Positions 8,000 through 16,768 of a stretch of DNA of 27,364 nt are shown in pieces. How positions within the stretch are numbered: the stretch's first letter is position 1; each line of letters opens with the position of its first letter. A program made the translations under genes and the position numbers. The stretch is taken from the IMG/VR virus record IMGVR_UViG_3300031658_000088, positions 1 through 27,364 of that record; one strand, written 5' to 3'. The DNA comes from a virus. The notes below the pieces were generated by a model. The model ran no database searches. It was not told where the DNA came from and was given only the letters and a program-made list of their open reading frames with translations.

Positions 8000-9540
8000 T
8001 GACAAAGCAATTACTATCAACATCAATTGCAGCTCCTGGCTTTTTTGGTTTAAACACACAGGAAAGTAGTATTACTTTAGCCAGTGGTTATGCCTTAGAA
8101 GCTACGAACTGTATCATTGATAAGTCTGGACGATTAGGATCTAGAGAAGGTTGGATAGACAGAACTACAGCGAGTACTGCTGTTAACCTTAAAGGACTGC
8201 ATGAGTTTGTAAACAACGCAGGAGTATCAGAGTTCATATCATTTGGTGCTAACAAAGTATACTCAGGTCTAGCTACACTATCAGACATAACAAACTCTGC
8301 CGCTATCTCAGCAGACAACTGGCAGTGTGCTACTTTAAGTAACAGAGTGTACATGTTCCAGCGAGGACATCATCCATTAGTAAGAGAATCAGGAGTAGTA
8401 CTAAAGAGAATTGACGCTGCTACTAATGCGGCTGGAACTCCTCCTCAAGCTAATGCAGTAGTGTCTGCTTATGGCAGGTTATGGGCTGCTGACATTGTAG
8501 GCGACAACCATACCGTATACTGGTCAGACTTAGTTCTTAATCATGGTGGTGGTATTAGATGGACAGGGGGTACTAGTGGTAACTTAGACATAGCTACCTC
8601 ATTCACTAAGGGTGGAGATTCTATAACTGCCTTGGCTGCATTCAACGGCTACTTAGTTATCTTCTGTAAGAACTCTATTATTATTTATCAGGACTCAGAC
8701 ACAAGTAATAATCAAAGCTACTTAGTACCTACAGATTTAAGACTAGTAGAAGTTATACATGGTGTAGGTTGTGTTGCCCGTGACTCAGTGCAGAACACTG
8801 GCTCTGATATTCTATTTTTATCTAACTCAGGTCTACGTTCTTTGAGTCGAGTCATTCAAGAGAAGTCTACTCCTATTGGTGACTTGTCTGTTAATGTTCG
8901 TGATGAAATTACAGCACTAGAAGCTACAGAACCTGTTGAGAATATTAAGAGTGTATACTCTCCAGAACATGCTTTCTATTTATTAAGCTTCCCTACTAGT
9001 GAGCAGATCTACTGCTTTGATATGCGAGGAAAGCTAGAGAACGGAGCAGCAAGAACTACTCGATGGGCAGGTTTATCTCACAGGGGAATGATAAGCACTA
9101 CTGATGGACGATTATTGTTTGGTCAAACTACAGGCATAGCTGAGTACAGTGGTTATCTTGATGATGACGAAACATATCGTATGCTCTACTACACAAACTA
9201 CTTTGACTTTGAGCAGCCCACTACAGTTAAGATATTGAAGAGTGTAGGCATCACGTTGATAGGTGGTTCTGGTCAGGCGTTTACAGTTAAGGCTGGTATT
9301 GACTACTCAGATGAGTACAGGTCTTATAACGCCACAGTTAAACAGACTGCTCTATCTGAATACAATGTTGGTGAGTATAACATTGCTGAGTATACAGGTG
9401 GTGGTGGTACTGACCGAGTTAAACTATCTATTGGAGGTACTGGCTCAGTGGTTCAATTAGGTTTTGAAACAGAGATTAGTGGCAATGAGGTTTCTATTCA
9501 GAAATTTGATTTATATATTAAAACAGGTAGGGTCATATAA
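7999..9540 (+). CDS. Tail nozzle / stabilisation-type protein, 513 aa
   Basis: The sequence is beta-rich throughout, starting GFFGLNTQESSITLASGYALEATNCII, a pattern I associate with P22 gp10-like stabilisation proteins and T7 gp12-type tail nozzles. Repeated blade-like segments follow (LRVY-like strands, RLWAADIVGDNHTVYWSD, YLVIFCKNSIIIYQD, YCFDMRGKLENGAARTTRWAG). The C-terminus has an imperfect repeat, SEYNVGEYNIAEYTGGGG. It would sit below the adaptor ring and form the short tail tube. Placement between adaptor and collar fibre supports this. It is shorter than T7 gp12 (794 aa), so the P22-like assignment is a better fit. Confidence 0.6.
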   Translation: MTKQLLSTSIAAPGFFGLNTQESSITLASGYALEATNCIIDKSGRLGSREGWIDRTTASTAVNLKGLHEFVNNAGVSEFISFGANKVYSGLATLSDITNSAAISADNWQCATLSNRVYMFQRGHHPLVRESGVVLKRIDAATNAAGTPPQANAVVSAYGRLWAADIVGDNHTVYWSDLVLNHGGGIRWTGGTSGNLDIATSFTKGGDSITALAAFNGYLVIFCKNSIIIYQDSDTSNNQSYLVPTDLRLVEVIHGVGCVARDSVQNTGSDILFLSNSGLRSLSRVIQEKSTPIGDLSVNVRDEITALEATEPVENIKSVYSPEHAFYLLSFPTSEQIYCFDMRGKLENGAARTTRWAGLSHRGMISTTDGRLLFGQTTGIAEYSGYLDDDETYRMLYYTNYFDFEQPTTVKILKSVGITLIGGSGQAFTVKAGIDYSDEYRSYNATVKQTALSEYNVGEYNIAEYTGGGGTDRVKLSIGGTGSVVQLGFETEISGNEVSIQKFDLYIKTGRVI

Positions 9541-10193
9541 TGAGTAACTATACAAAGTCCACAAACTTTGCAACTAAAGATAGCTTGTCAGCAGGTAATG
9601 CTCTCAAGCGTGTTAAAGGTGCAGAGATAGATGATGAATTTAATTCCTTAGCTACAGCAATAGCTACTAAGGCTAACTCAAACAATACAGCACTAACAGG
9701 TGTTCCCAGTGCTCCTACTGCTTCTGCTGGTACTAGCACTACTCAATTGGCTACTACAGCTTTTGCTCAAGGAGCAGGATTTGCAGCAGGTACTGTTATG
9801 GTGTTTCATCAAGCTGCTGCCCCTACAGGGTGGACTAAGGTTACCACTCACAATGACAAAGCATTACGTGTAGTGTCTGGTAATGGAGGAGGTAGTGGAG
9901 GTAGTACTGCATTTAGTACTGCGTTTAATCATACACACGCAGACAACTTTAGTGTAAGTAATCATACATTATCAATTGCTCAGATACCTTCTCACACTCA
10001 CTATTCAGGATGGCGAACAGGGTCTGGGGACGGCAGTGCAGGACAATATGCAACCCTGCATGAAGGGTCATCATCTGTTAATACTGGTTCAGCAGGTAGT
10101 AGCCAACCACATAATCATGGATTGGCTGGAAGTAATACTGCTAATAATATTCGACCTCACTATGTTGATGTGATCATTTGTTCAAAGAATTAA
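9540..10193 (+). CDS. Tail fibre with HxH collar domain
   Basis: The N-terminal region TNFATKDSLSAGNALKRVKGAEIDDEFNSL is the tail-attachment motif seen in many T7-like and marine fibres. A Thr/Ala linker follows, then the collar-type domain from AGTVMVFHQAAAPTGWTKV, with three HxH motifs (NHTHAD, SHTHYS, PHNHGL) and a terminal NNIRPHYVDVIIC. HxH clusters coordinate metal along the axis of fibre tips in T4-type proteins. The protein probably forms a trimeric spike or side fibre. It starts at the last base of the previous stop, and is a receptor-binding candidate additional to the adhesin at 878. Confidence 0.75.
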   Translation: MSNYTKSTNFATKDSLSAGNALKRVKGAEIDDEFNSLATAIATKANSNNTALTGVPSAPTASAGTSTTQLATTAFAQGAGFAAGTVMVFHQAAAPTGWTKVTTHNDKALRVVSGNGGGSGGSTAFSTAFNHTHADNFSVSNHTLSIAQIPSHTHYSGWRTGSGDGSAGQYATLHEGSSSVNTGSAGSSQPHNHGLAGSNTANNIRPHYVDVIICSKN

Positions 10194-10196
10194 AAT

Positions 10197-10478
10197 ATGA
10201 AAATTGTATTAACCTGTCCTCTAGGACATACGTGTGAGAAAGCAGTTGATGGGTACATTGAAAGGTGTGCTTGGTACACTAACATCAAAGGTAAAGATCC
10301 GCAGTCGGAGGAGATTATTGATCAATGGAAATGTGCTATGACTTGGCAACCAATTCTTTTAGTAGAGAATGCTCAGACAAATCGTGGACAGACACAAGCT
10401 TTAGAATCGTTTAGGAATGAAGTTGTAGCAGGACAACAGATTCTTGATCATAACAAACTAATTTCAAATAGAGAATAA
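10197..10478 (+). CDS. Conserved hypothetical phage protein, 93 aa, Cys-containing
   Basis: The N-terminus MKIVLTCPLGHTCEKAVDGY, followed by IERCAWY and WKCAMTW, contains four Cys (C7, C13, C24, C46) and one His. Then comes AQTNRGQTQALESFRNE. I recognise the pattern as conserved among marine short-tailed phages at this locus, without known function. The Cys spacing could hold a metal. It starts 3 nt after the collar fibre stop and precedes the internal virion proteins, so a virion or assembly role is plausible. Confidence 0.55.
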   Translation: MKIVLTCPLGHTCEKAVDGYIERCAWYTNIKGKDPQSEEIIDQWKCAMTWQPILLVENAQTNRGQTQALESFRNEVVAGQQILDHNKLISNRE

Positions 10479-10489
10479 GGAATAATATT

Positions 10490-11470
10490 ATGGGGCCAAT
10501 CTTAGGGTCAATTGTAAGTGCAGTAGCACCATCATTAATAGGTGGGTTATTCGGTAACAAGGGAGCTAATGCAGCATCACAAGGTGCTCAACAAGCTTCT
10601 CAGATGCAGATAGATGCAGCTAACAAAGCATACGAAGGGGGTACATATAAACCATATGGTGTTACCTCTGGGCTAGGCTCTACTCAGTTTAACAATGGTC
10701 AAGCTAGTTTCTCGTTAGATCCTCGATACCAACAAGCACAGAATCAAATGCAGGGACTAGGACAACAAGCCTACACTGCTGCTGGTGGTGACTATGGTCA
10801 ACTAGCTAATCAGTTCTACAACCAACAGCGTGAGATGGGTGCTGGTAGTCGTAATGCTGAAGCACTAGCACTAGGTGGTTCTATGTTTGGCTCTGGTCGA
10901 ACTGGTCTAATGTCTAGTGGAGATGCTCTAGGGTTTACTGGTGGTGGCATGATGTCCCCTGATGGTACTGGATTTGCTCAGGCATTTGCACAACAAGACT
11001 CAGCAGATCGTTACAATGCACAGCAACAAGCACAGCAGCAAAGGCAGATGGATATTAATATTGGTAATAGTATGTTCAATCAGTCTATGGGTCTTGATGC
11101 AGCAGGAATGGATCAACAAAAACTAGCTGGTATGTTAGGAGCACAGCGATCACAAGCTAATAATGCTGCTGGTGGTAACTTAGTCTCTGGTATGGGCGGT
11201 GGAGCAGAGTCTAGGCAGAACCAAGGTCTAGCACAAGCTGGTAAGTACACAGGTATTGGTAATGCACTAGGTAATATTGGTTGGGATAAGATAGGTGGTA
11301 TGCTTAACCCTGTAAGTGACTCAGATGTAGTCAATGCTTATGCTGGTAACATGAGTAGAGGTGGTGGACATCCTTCTATGGGTGGTTATTCAAACAATGG
11401 ATACACTCCTACGCCTTACCTAACAAGTAATCAAGGCATGGGTGCTAACTACACTGGACGGAACTACTAG
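10490..11470 (+). CDS. Probable internal virion / ejection protein, 326 aa
   Basis: The start follows AAGGAATAATATT. The first 25 residues (MGPILGSIVSAVAPSLIGGLFG) are hydrophobic and Gly-rich, as in membrane-entering ejection proteins. The rest is Gln/Ala/Gly/Met-rich (AASQGAQQASQMQIDAANKAYEG, then NAQQQAQQQRQMDI), a composition typical of T7 gp14-like core proteins. The last 60 residues are Gly/Asn/Tyr-rich and probably disordered. It leads a set of three genes with increasing length (326, 305, 966 aa), echoing the T7 gp14-gp15-gp16 order. Assignment rests on order and composition, not on a recognised domain. Confidence 0.55.
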   Translation: MGPILGSIVSAVAPSLIGGLFGNKGANAASQGAQQASQMQIDAANKAYEGGTYKPYGVTSGLGSTQFNNGQASFSLDPRYQQAQNQMQGLGQQAYTAAGGDYGQLANQFYNQQREMGAGSRNAEALALGGSMFGSGRTGLMSSGDALGFTGGGMMSPDGTGFAQAFAQQDSADRYNAQQQAQQQRQMDINIGNSMFNQSMGLDAAGMDQQKLAGMLGAQRSQANNAAGGNLVSGMGGGAESRQNQGLAQAGKYTGIGNALGNIGWDKIGGMLNPVSDSDVVNAYAGNMSRGGGHPSMGGYSNNGYTPTPYLTSNQGMGANYTGRNY

Positions 11471-11479
11471 GAGAATATT

Positions 11480-12397
11480 ATGGCTAGTGATGTAATGAGT
11501 TTATTTGGTTTAAATCCTAATGCTTTACAACAGCAAAGGACTAATGATGCAGTGACACAAGCTTCTGCAATGAATCCTTTCTTTGCTGCTGGTGCTGCTG
11601 GTGGTGCGCTTATGGGACAAAGTGTTAACTCTGCCCTTGGTCTACAGACACCAGAGATGGCACAAGCACAAGGTGTACAGGAGAGCTTAGAGGGTGCTGA
11701 CTTAACTGCCCCAGAGGGTATGCGAGATGCGGCTAGTAAGTTGATGCAAGCTGGTGATTATGCTACAGCTATGGACTTGTACTCAAGGGCTAGTAGTATG
11801 GTGGCAGCAGAGCCTCGTCCTGTGGCTGCAGTTAAGCCAACCTATGCAAATGCAAAGACTTATGTACTACCTTCTGTAGATGGTAAAGCTGGTAAGGAAG
11901 TATGGGGACTAACTGTTGATGGTGCTCTTATGATTGATACACCAGAGGGAAGGATTAACGCACCTGCTGGAACTCTTCCTTTGGTAGCTCCTGTAAGGCC
12001 ACTAGCATCTGACAGTAAGGTAGGAGATGCTGGCTCAGTTTTTAAGTTAGATGGTGCAAAGAATTATATGAAGAATGTTGGATGGATACGTAATGCAACT
12101 GATTCTATACTCAGTGATTCTGACGAAGACTTAGTAGGTCGTAAGATAATAGCAATTGCTGAGGATCTTAATACAGGTACAGGCAAAGTTCCTTATGATC
12201 AAGCATTTAAAACAGCTACGGAAATGGTAGGTGCTGGAATTTATAAAGAGGGTGGAGTAAATATCCCACTCATTGGTGATGTAATGGAAAATAGATTATA
12301 TAACCCTGATAATGTACCACCATCACATTATAAGTTAGCGCATGGCTACTGGGTTGATCCTAATGATAGCGCGGCTAGAATATACAAAGCAAATTAA
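11480..12397 (+). CDS. Probable internal virion protein, 305 aa
   Basis: Preceded by AGGAGAATATT. The N-terminal 100 residues are helical, with a Gly/Ala segment (FFAAGAAGGALMGQSVNSALG) that could insert in membrane, and a repeat-like helical hairpin (AASKLMQAGDYATAMDLYSRASSMV) resembling a TPR unit. The C-terminal part has a globular region ending YKLAHGYWVDPNDSAARIYK, a segment resembling conserved C-termini of phage internal proteins. Gene order suggests the middle of three ejection-type proteins. No enzymatic motif is seen. Confidence 0.5.
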   Translation: MASDVMSLFGLNPNALQQQRTNDAVTQASAMNPFFAAGAAGGALMGQSVNSALGLQTPEMAQAQGVQESLEGADLTAPEGMRDAASKLMQAGDYATAMDLYSRASSMVAAEPRPVAAVKPTYANAKTYVLPSVDGKAGKEVWGLTVDGALMIDTPEGRINAPAGTLPLVAPVRPLASDSKVGDAGSVFKLDGAKNYMKNVGWIRNATDSILSDSDEDLVGRKIIAIAEDLNTGTGKVPYDQAFKTATEMVGAGIYKEGGVNIPLIGDVMENRLYNPDNVPPSHYKLAHGYWVDPNDSAARIYKAN

Positions 12398-12407
12398 GGT
12401 ACATATA

Positions 12408-15308
12408 ATGGCTACTCGTACAAAGGAAGAATTAGACGCTGCTTATTCTGCACAACAGTCTGTTCAGCAACCTGTTCAGCAACCTGTTCAGCAACCTGTT
12501 CAGCAACCTGTACAGCAACCTGTTCAGCAACCTGTACAGCAATCTACTACTCGTACAAAGGAAGAACTAGACGCTGCTTATCTCTTACAGTCTGGTACAC
12601 CTGTTCAGCAACCTACTGAAGAAGCTTCTACTGAATCAGGTAAAGAGACTACCTTTGCTAGAGGATTTGTTGAGAGCAATAGCTTCACTCAGAACCTATC
12701 TGACATATGGATAGCAGGTACTGGTGAGGATAGTGGTCAAGCAATGTCTGGTCAGTTTAGGTGGGAAGATGATGATGGTAATTTTGATTTAAACATTAAG
12801 ACAAAAGATGATCTGTATGGGGACGACTTTGCTGATCTAACCTTTGATGAAAGGCGCGTAAGAATTAATGAGGTAAGGGCAGCAGAGATTGAAAGACTGT
12901 ATCCCAACCAAGAGGGTAGTACGTTTGGTAGGGTAGTTGGTTCTCTATTTGACCCTACTACCTTACTCCCTGTAGGTGCAACTTATACAGCTATGATGAA
13001 GATTGCAGGTGCTCTTGGTTTTTCTTGGAGTGCTGCTGATCAGTTTCAAAAGAAAGGGGAAGTAGATGTAGTAGAGGCAGGAGGACATGCCATTATTTCT
13101 GGCATAGCAGCTCCAGTCCTTGGTTATGGTATAGTAAAAACAGGCCAAGTCATTACAAAAGCAAGACTACCTAAGCAAATTGAAAAGTCTAACAAAGCAC
13201 TTGATGATTATGAAAATCAAATCAGTCATGAGATAGCTACAGCACAAGGTGGGTATAGTAATATTACTGTGGCACAGGCTAAGGCCAACGCACAAGATCA
13301 TTTAAAATTAACTCCTGAGCAGATAGCTAACGCTGAGAAGCTAACTAATCGTAGGACTGTAGTGCCTAAAAAAGCTGAGGCTATTGCTATTCAAGTAGCC
13401 CACAAAGATGCAAATATGTTGTCTCATTATGTTGAGAGTATGTCTTCTCGTATAGGCACACTGTCTAAGCCTATACAGAATGTGCTTCGTAAGTATGAGT
13501 CACGAGTACTGAGTCAGACACAGGCTAGGATGGATCAATCACAACCTTTTATTAAAGCTATGGGTGCATATAGTAATAAGGCTAAAGATGAGATTAAATA
13601 TCATCTACTGAATGGTGACTTTAAAGCTGCAAAAAGTTTAATGAATAAGGGCGGTACAAAGGAACTAGATGATCTGTCAAAAATGCTCTATAAAGATGGT
13701 AAAAGAATGGAAGTTTTTACTAATGCAAATAGAGGTAAGGGTGTTGCAAAGTTTAAAGCACTAGACAATTACTTCCCACGTAGAGTTAAAGACTATGATG
13801 GTCTTAGGTTAGCTATTGGAGGCAAGAGCCAAGCAGCAGGTACTGCCCTTGATGACGCTATCAATGCAGCCATGACACAAGAAGGTGTTAAGACAGTGCA
13901 AGAGCTTTCTGAAATGGCTTTGACTACAGCAGTAATGAAAGCTACTAACACTGGATGGAGAAAAGGTATTGCTCCTAAAGGGTCAGAAGGTAAGCGTACA
14001 TTACAAGAAGTACCCCCTGAGTTGGCTAAGTTCTATGACGATTCTATATCATCTTTGACTACCTACGTTCAACAGTCCACTAAAATGTTTGAGAGGCAGT
14101 CACTTCTAGGTAAGACTGATTTGTTACCAGTAGGTCAGTATGATGAATCTTCAAACTTATGGAAACTCATGGGTAAAGAGGTTAGTGAGAACAGACTATC
14201 GGGTGAGGCTCATAGGGAATTAAAAGAACTACTTCATTCTCGTTTTACCAATGCCGAGAAAGCTATGAATAAAACATTAGCTGCTATTAAGGACATTGGA
14301 TACATGTCTTCTCTTGGTCAATTCAGATCAGCAATAACTCAGCTTAAAGACGTAGGAACATCTGCCTACTTACATGGGGTTATCCCTACAATCAGGGCTG
14401 TGTTTAAAACTAAGAGTACATACGTACAAGATGCAGGTCTTATTAACAATGTATCAGCAGAGATGACTCAAACTGGTACTAGGAAGTGGTTAGATAGAAC
14501 ATTAAAATATAGTGGCTTTAGATTTTCTGATAGGTTTGGTAAGAAGGTACTACTAGAAGCGTCAATGCTTTCTGGTAAGAGGTTAGCCTCTTCTCCTAAA
14601 GGTATAGCAAAGTTAAAGAAGAAGTATGGTGAGGCTTATGGTAATGATTTCACTAAACTAATTAATAGTTTAAGGAATGGTACTGATGATGCCAATACAG
14701 AACTGTATAGATTCCATGAGTTATCAGATACTCAGCCTATCTCAATGCTTGAACTACCTCAAGGATTTGCTGATAACCCTGACATTGGTCGCCTTGCTTA
14801 CGCCTTAAAATCATTTGGATTAAAGCAGGTAACCTTAATACATAACAACATTATTAAAAGAGCGAAGGGTGGTGATAAATTAGGAGCTACTAAGGAAGCA
14901 CTAAAGTATGCCTCCTTCATAGGAATAGCTGGTGGTACTGTTGATGAGCTTAAAGGTGTGTTCAGTGGTGAGGCTTTTAATGCAGAAGATATACCTGATA
15001 GAGTAATAGAGAACTTAACTAGTTTGATGTTTATTAATAAGTACTCCATAGGTGACATAAAGAAAGGGGACATGTCTGGTTGGATTGGAGATGTAGTTAC
15101 TCCTCCACTTGGGCCTTTAGAAGCAGGTATAAAAGAAGTATCAGGATTTACTGAGGAGCGAGACATTAATGACCCTAGCTTTGGAGATGACCTATTGAAA
15201 ACAATGCCTGTCATGGGTCGTATTCTATATGATTGGTATCTTGGAGGTAGGGAAAAGGCTATGGACAAGAGGAGTGATGAACAACAAGCGGATCTTAGAG
15301 GGGAATAA
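12408..15308 (+). CDS. Large internal virion / ejection protein, 966 aa, with PVQQ repeats
   Basis: I start it at 12408 (AAGG 8 nt upstream); an upstream ATG overlaps the previous gene. The N-terminus carries TRTKEELDAAY twice, separated by seven 4-residue units (one SVQQ, six PVQQ). About residues 180-250 contain hydrophobic helices, a long helical middle follows (about 280-760), and a late hydrophobic segment appears near residue 840 (SFIGIAGGTVDEL). I see no lysozyme/SLT transglycosylase motif such as that in T7 gp16. Size, helical content and place at the end of the structural block suggest the largest ejection protein. A short intergenic hairpin follows. Confidence 0.55.
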   Translation: MATRTKEELDAAYSAQQSVQQPVQQPVQQPVQQPVQQPVQQPVQQSTTRTKEELDAAYLLQSGTPVQQPTEEASTESGKETTFARGFVESNSFTQNLSDIWIAGTGEDSGQAMSGQFRWEDDDGNFDLNIKTKDDLYGDDFADLTFDERRVRINEVRAAEIERLYPNQEGSTFGRVVGSLFDPTTLLPVGATYTAMMKIAGALGFSWSAADQFQKKGEVDVVEAGGHAIISGIAAPVLGYGIVKTGQVITKARLPKQIEKSNKALDDYENQISHEIATAQGGYSNITVAQAKANAQDHLKLTPEQIANAEKLTNRRTVVPKKAEAIAIQVAHKDANMLSHYVESMSSRIGTLSKPIQNVLRKYESRVLSQTQARMDQSQPFIKAMGAYSNKAKDEIKYHLLNGDFKAAKSLMNKGGTKELDDLSKMLYKDGKRMEVFTNANRGKGVAKFKALDNYFPRRVKDYDGLRLAIGGKSQAAGTALDDAINAAMTQEGVKTVQELSEMALTTAVMKATNTGWRKGIAPKGSEGKRTLQEVPPELAKFYDDSISSLTTYVQQSTKMFERQSLLGKTDLLPVGQYDESSNLWKLMGKEVSENRLSGEAHRELKELLHSRFTNAEKAMNKTLAAIKDIGYMSSLGQFRSAITQLKDVGTSAYLHGVIPTIRAVFKTKSTYVQDAGLINNVSAEMTQTGTRKWLDRTLKYSGFRFSDRFGKKVLLEASMLSGKRLASSPKGIAKLKKKYGEAYGNDFTKLINSLRNGTDDANTELYRFHELSDTQPISMLELPQGFADNPDIGRLAYALKSFGLKQVTLIHNNIIKRAKGGDKLGATKEALKYASFIGIAGGTVDELKGVFSGEAFNAEDIPDRVIENLTSLMFINKYSIGDIKKGDMSGWIGDVVTPPLGPLEAGIKEVSGFTEERDINDPSFGDDLLKTMPVMGRILYDWYLGGREKAMDKRSDEQQADLRGE
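12459..12542 (+). repeat. In-frame 12-bp tandem repeat (7 units)
   Basis: Seven copies of CCTGTTCAGCAA, with small variants (first unit starts TCT; two units read GTA for GTT), encode SVQQ and six PVQQ units. An eighth partial copy lies near 12600. The array sits between two copies of the codons for TRTKEELDAAY, so it may have grown by slippage or unequal recombination. Confidence 0.95.
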
Positions 15309-15310
15309 CA

Positions 15311-15330
15311 AGGGGACAACTAAGTCCCCT
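15311..15330. terminator. Hairpin at convergent operon junction
   Basis: AGGGGAC, loop AACTAA, GTCCCCT: a 7-bp GC-rich stem between the stops of the converging operons (15308 on +, 15350 on -). On the minus strand it is followed by TTGTTATT, a weak U-tract, and on the plus strand by ATAAAG. It probably ends leftward transcription, perhaps both directions. Confidence 0.55.
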
Positions 15331-15335
15331 ATAAA

Positions 15336-15350
15336 GTTTCCACTGGAAAC
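15336..15350 (-). repeat. Palindrome copy 1, GTTTCCACTGGAAAC
   Basis: A perfect 7-1-7 palindrome overlapping the first base of the stop of the last leftward gene. Its flanks are reversed compared with most other copies: on the minus strand it is followed by TTTATA. The location suggests an operon-end or terminator-type role here. Confidence 0.9.
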
Positions 15351-15544
15351 TATTTACTCTTCTTCTTACGGACAGGCTTGACTACAGGTATAGGAATACC
15401 AGTGATCATGCTCTCTAGTTCCTTGAACTCATTAGGTAGTAGTTCCACTGTAGTCCCTGTCGTGAGGACAATAGACTGATAGTGGAGTACTACTACATGG
15501 TCAGTATTCAAGTACCCTGTCTCTATCTTCAGCCACTTACTCAT
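15350..15544 (-). CDS. Hypothetical 64-aa protein at end of leftward operon
   Basis: Start chosen at 15544 (MSKWLKIETGYLN) because ATGAGTAA overlaps the stop of the upstream gene, the coupling pattern used across this operon. The protein has a short beta-rich body (YLNTDHVVVLHYQSIVLTTGTTVELLP) and a basic tail (PVVKPVRKKKSK). Family unknown. It is the last gene of the leftward block, and its stop lies on palindrome copy 1. Confidence 0.55.
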   Translation of the reverse strand: MSKWLKIETGYLNTDHVVVLHYQSIVLTTGTTVELLPNEFKELESMITGIPIPVVKPVRKKKSK

Positions 15545-15857
15545 GATTCTCCATCCAATCTTCAACCATCATATCAATACAATGACGAGCCTTAGCTAAG
15601 TCCTGCAAAGCTGTGCCTTTGTCTTGATACCTAGTGACATACTTGATAGCTGTATGCTGCAACGCATTCAAGTTGTTAGACATAGAGTAGGTCATTGGCT
15701 GTATACTGAGCTTAGTATAATGATTACCTCCAACCTGCTGATCTGATGCTAACTCAGGTGTAGTCCATAGATCCTCAATAGCCTTAGTCAAAGGCTTCTT
15801 ATCTAAGGCGTGATCCAAGTCATTATCTTCCCAGTTACTGTATGGATTATACGTCAT
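15537..15857 (-). CDS. DUF3310 protein, T7 gp1.7-like nucleotide kinase family
   Basis: The C-terminal 65 residues carry the DUF3310 signature: QVGGNHYTKLSIQPMTYS, then LNALQHTAIKYVTRYQDKG and DLAKARHCIDMMVEDW. The T7 member gp1.7 is a nucleotide kinase acting on dGMP and dTMP; whether this protein has that activity is inference. A short acidic N-terminus (MTYNPYSNWEDNDLDHALDK) precedes it. The start has GGAGATAGATT upstream and overlaps the preceding small gene by 11 nt. Its place in the replication operon fits nucleotide supply. Confidence 0.8.
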   Translation of the reverse strand: MTYNPYSNWEDNDLDHALDKKPLTKAIEDLWTTPELASDQQVGGNHYTKLSIQPMTYSMSNNLNALQHTAIKYVTRYQDKGTALQDLAKARHCIDMMVEDWMENHE

Positions 15858-16020
15858 AATCTATCTCCTCTATTTCATTCTCTAGTTCTGAGAACTTATT
15901 AATAATAATATCCTCATACCTATCTACTAGATGGTGACTCTCTAGCTGTAAGAGTTCTAACACATGAGTTTCATCCAACGCTCGTAAGCGTTCTTTCAAT
16001 TCTTCTAGTGTCATTGACAT
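15847..16020 (-). CDS. Small acidic helical protein, 57 aa
   Basis: MSMTLEELKERLRALDETH begins a Leu/Glu-rich protein with LLQLESHHLVDRYEDIIIN and an acidic end. I recognise the style of a widespread phage hypothetical with the LEEL...LDE...ELL...DLVDRFED pattern. The start has AAGGA 8 nt upstream. The gene overlaps the 3' end of the phosphoesterase gene by 50 nt in another frame, and its 3' end overlaps the DUF3310 gene. MT at 16014 is an alternative start. Function unknown. Confidence 0.6.
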   Translation of the reverse strand: MSMTLEELKERLRALDETHVLELLQLESHHLVDRYEDIIINKFSELENEIEEIDYDV

Positions 16021-16768
16021 AGCGTTTCCTTAAATAGTTCATGCTAACTGGCATCTCGTCAAAGCTGCCATCCTTGACATCATTCATTACCCACAACCCA
16101 CGCCATGATCCATTGGTCTGAGGTGTCAAGTACTCTTCATCATGTTGATAGTAAATACCAGCAAAGAGTCCTGTCATATTTAAACCATCAGCCCTACGTG
16201 CATAGGCTATGTCCCTGTCTTGAACATGTCCCATAACACAACTCATATGCTTCTTAGTGAGCAGCATCTTAGCTGAGGCAACAGGTCTACCCATCACACC
16301 TGACGTAAAGTAATGACAGTAGGCAACACCATCCACAACGATAGGATCTAAGAACTGTTTGACTTCCCACCCATTCAGATCAAAGTCGTTATAGCTAATT
16401 AACCCATCAAGCTTAGGATCATTCTCAGCAGCCCTATTGATTCGATCCTCATGGTTACCCATTAAGAATATCATACGAGGGTTCCATTGCTTCTTCTTGT
16501 TACGAGTCAGCCTCCAGCGTTCCTCCAGTATAGGCTGCATGAGAGCCGCCATAGCCTCGTTCCCTGCCTCTATGTCCTTGGTATACCTCCTACCCTCAAA
16601 GCTCTTCTTACCTACGTCATAGGAGCTTAGAGAGGACATATCCCAGTGATCACCTAGATGGATAATAACATCAGGCTTAGTATCAGAAGCGAACTTACCT
16701 GCCCATGTCAAATGATCATAACTTGTGTCAGGTTTAACCTGTGTATCGGGTATGATTAAATGTTTCAT
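15971..16768 (-). CDS. Calcineurin-like metallophosphoesterase
   Basis: 265 residues with the metallophosphoesterase motif series: IPDTQ (D8, a variant of D-x-H with Gln in place of His), LGDHWD (D40), MGNHED (N105-H106), CHYF (H152) and GHVQDRD (H181). This is the two-metal phosphoesterase fold; the substrate (nucleotide, DNA end or protein) is not evident. Similar genes are common in replication modules of marine T7-like phages. ATGA overlap with the upstream HNH gene indicates coupling. Confidence 0.8.
   Translation of the reverse strand: MKHLIIPDTQVKPDTSYDHLTWAGKFASDTKPDVIIHLGDHWDMSSLSSYDVGKKSFEGRRYTKDIEAGNEAMAALMQPILEERWRLTRNKKKQWNPRMIFLMGNHEDRINRAAENDPKLDGLISYNDFDLNGWEVKQFLDPIVVDGVAYCHYFTSGVMGRPVASAKMLLTKKHMSCVMGHVQDRDIAYARRADGLNMTGLFAGIYYQHDEEYLTPQTNGSWRGLWVMNDVKDGSFDEMPVSMNYLRKRYVNDTRRIERTLTSVG

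Noticed and set aside
14798-15319. 173-codon minus-strand ORF opposite the ejection protein
   Set aside because: Its Ser/Pro/Leu-rich product is a typical shadow of the opposite frame, and it crosses the convergent terminator hairpin.
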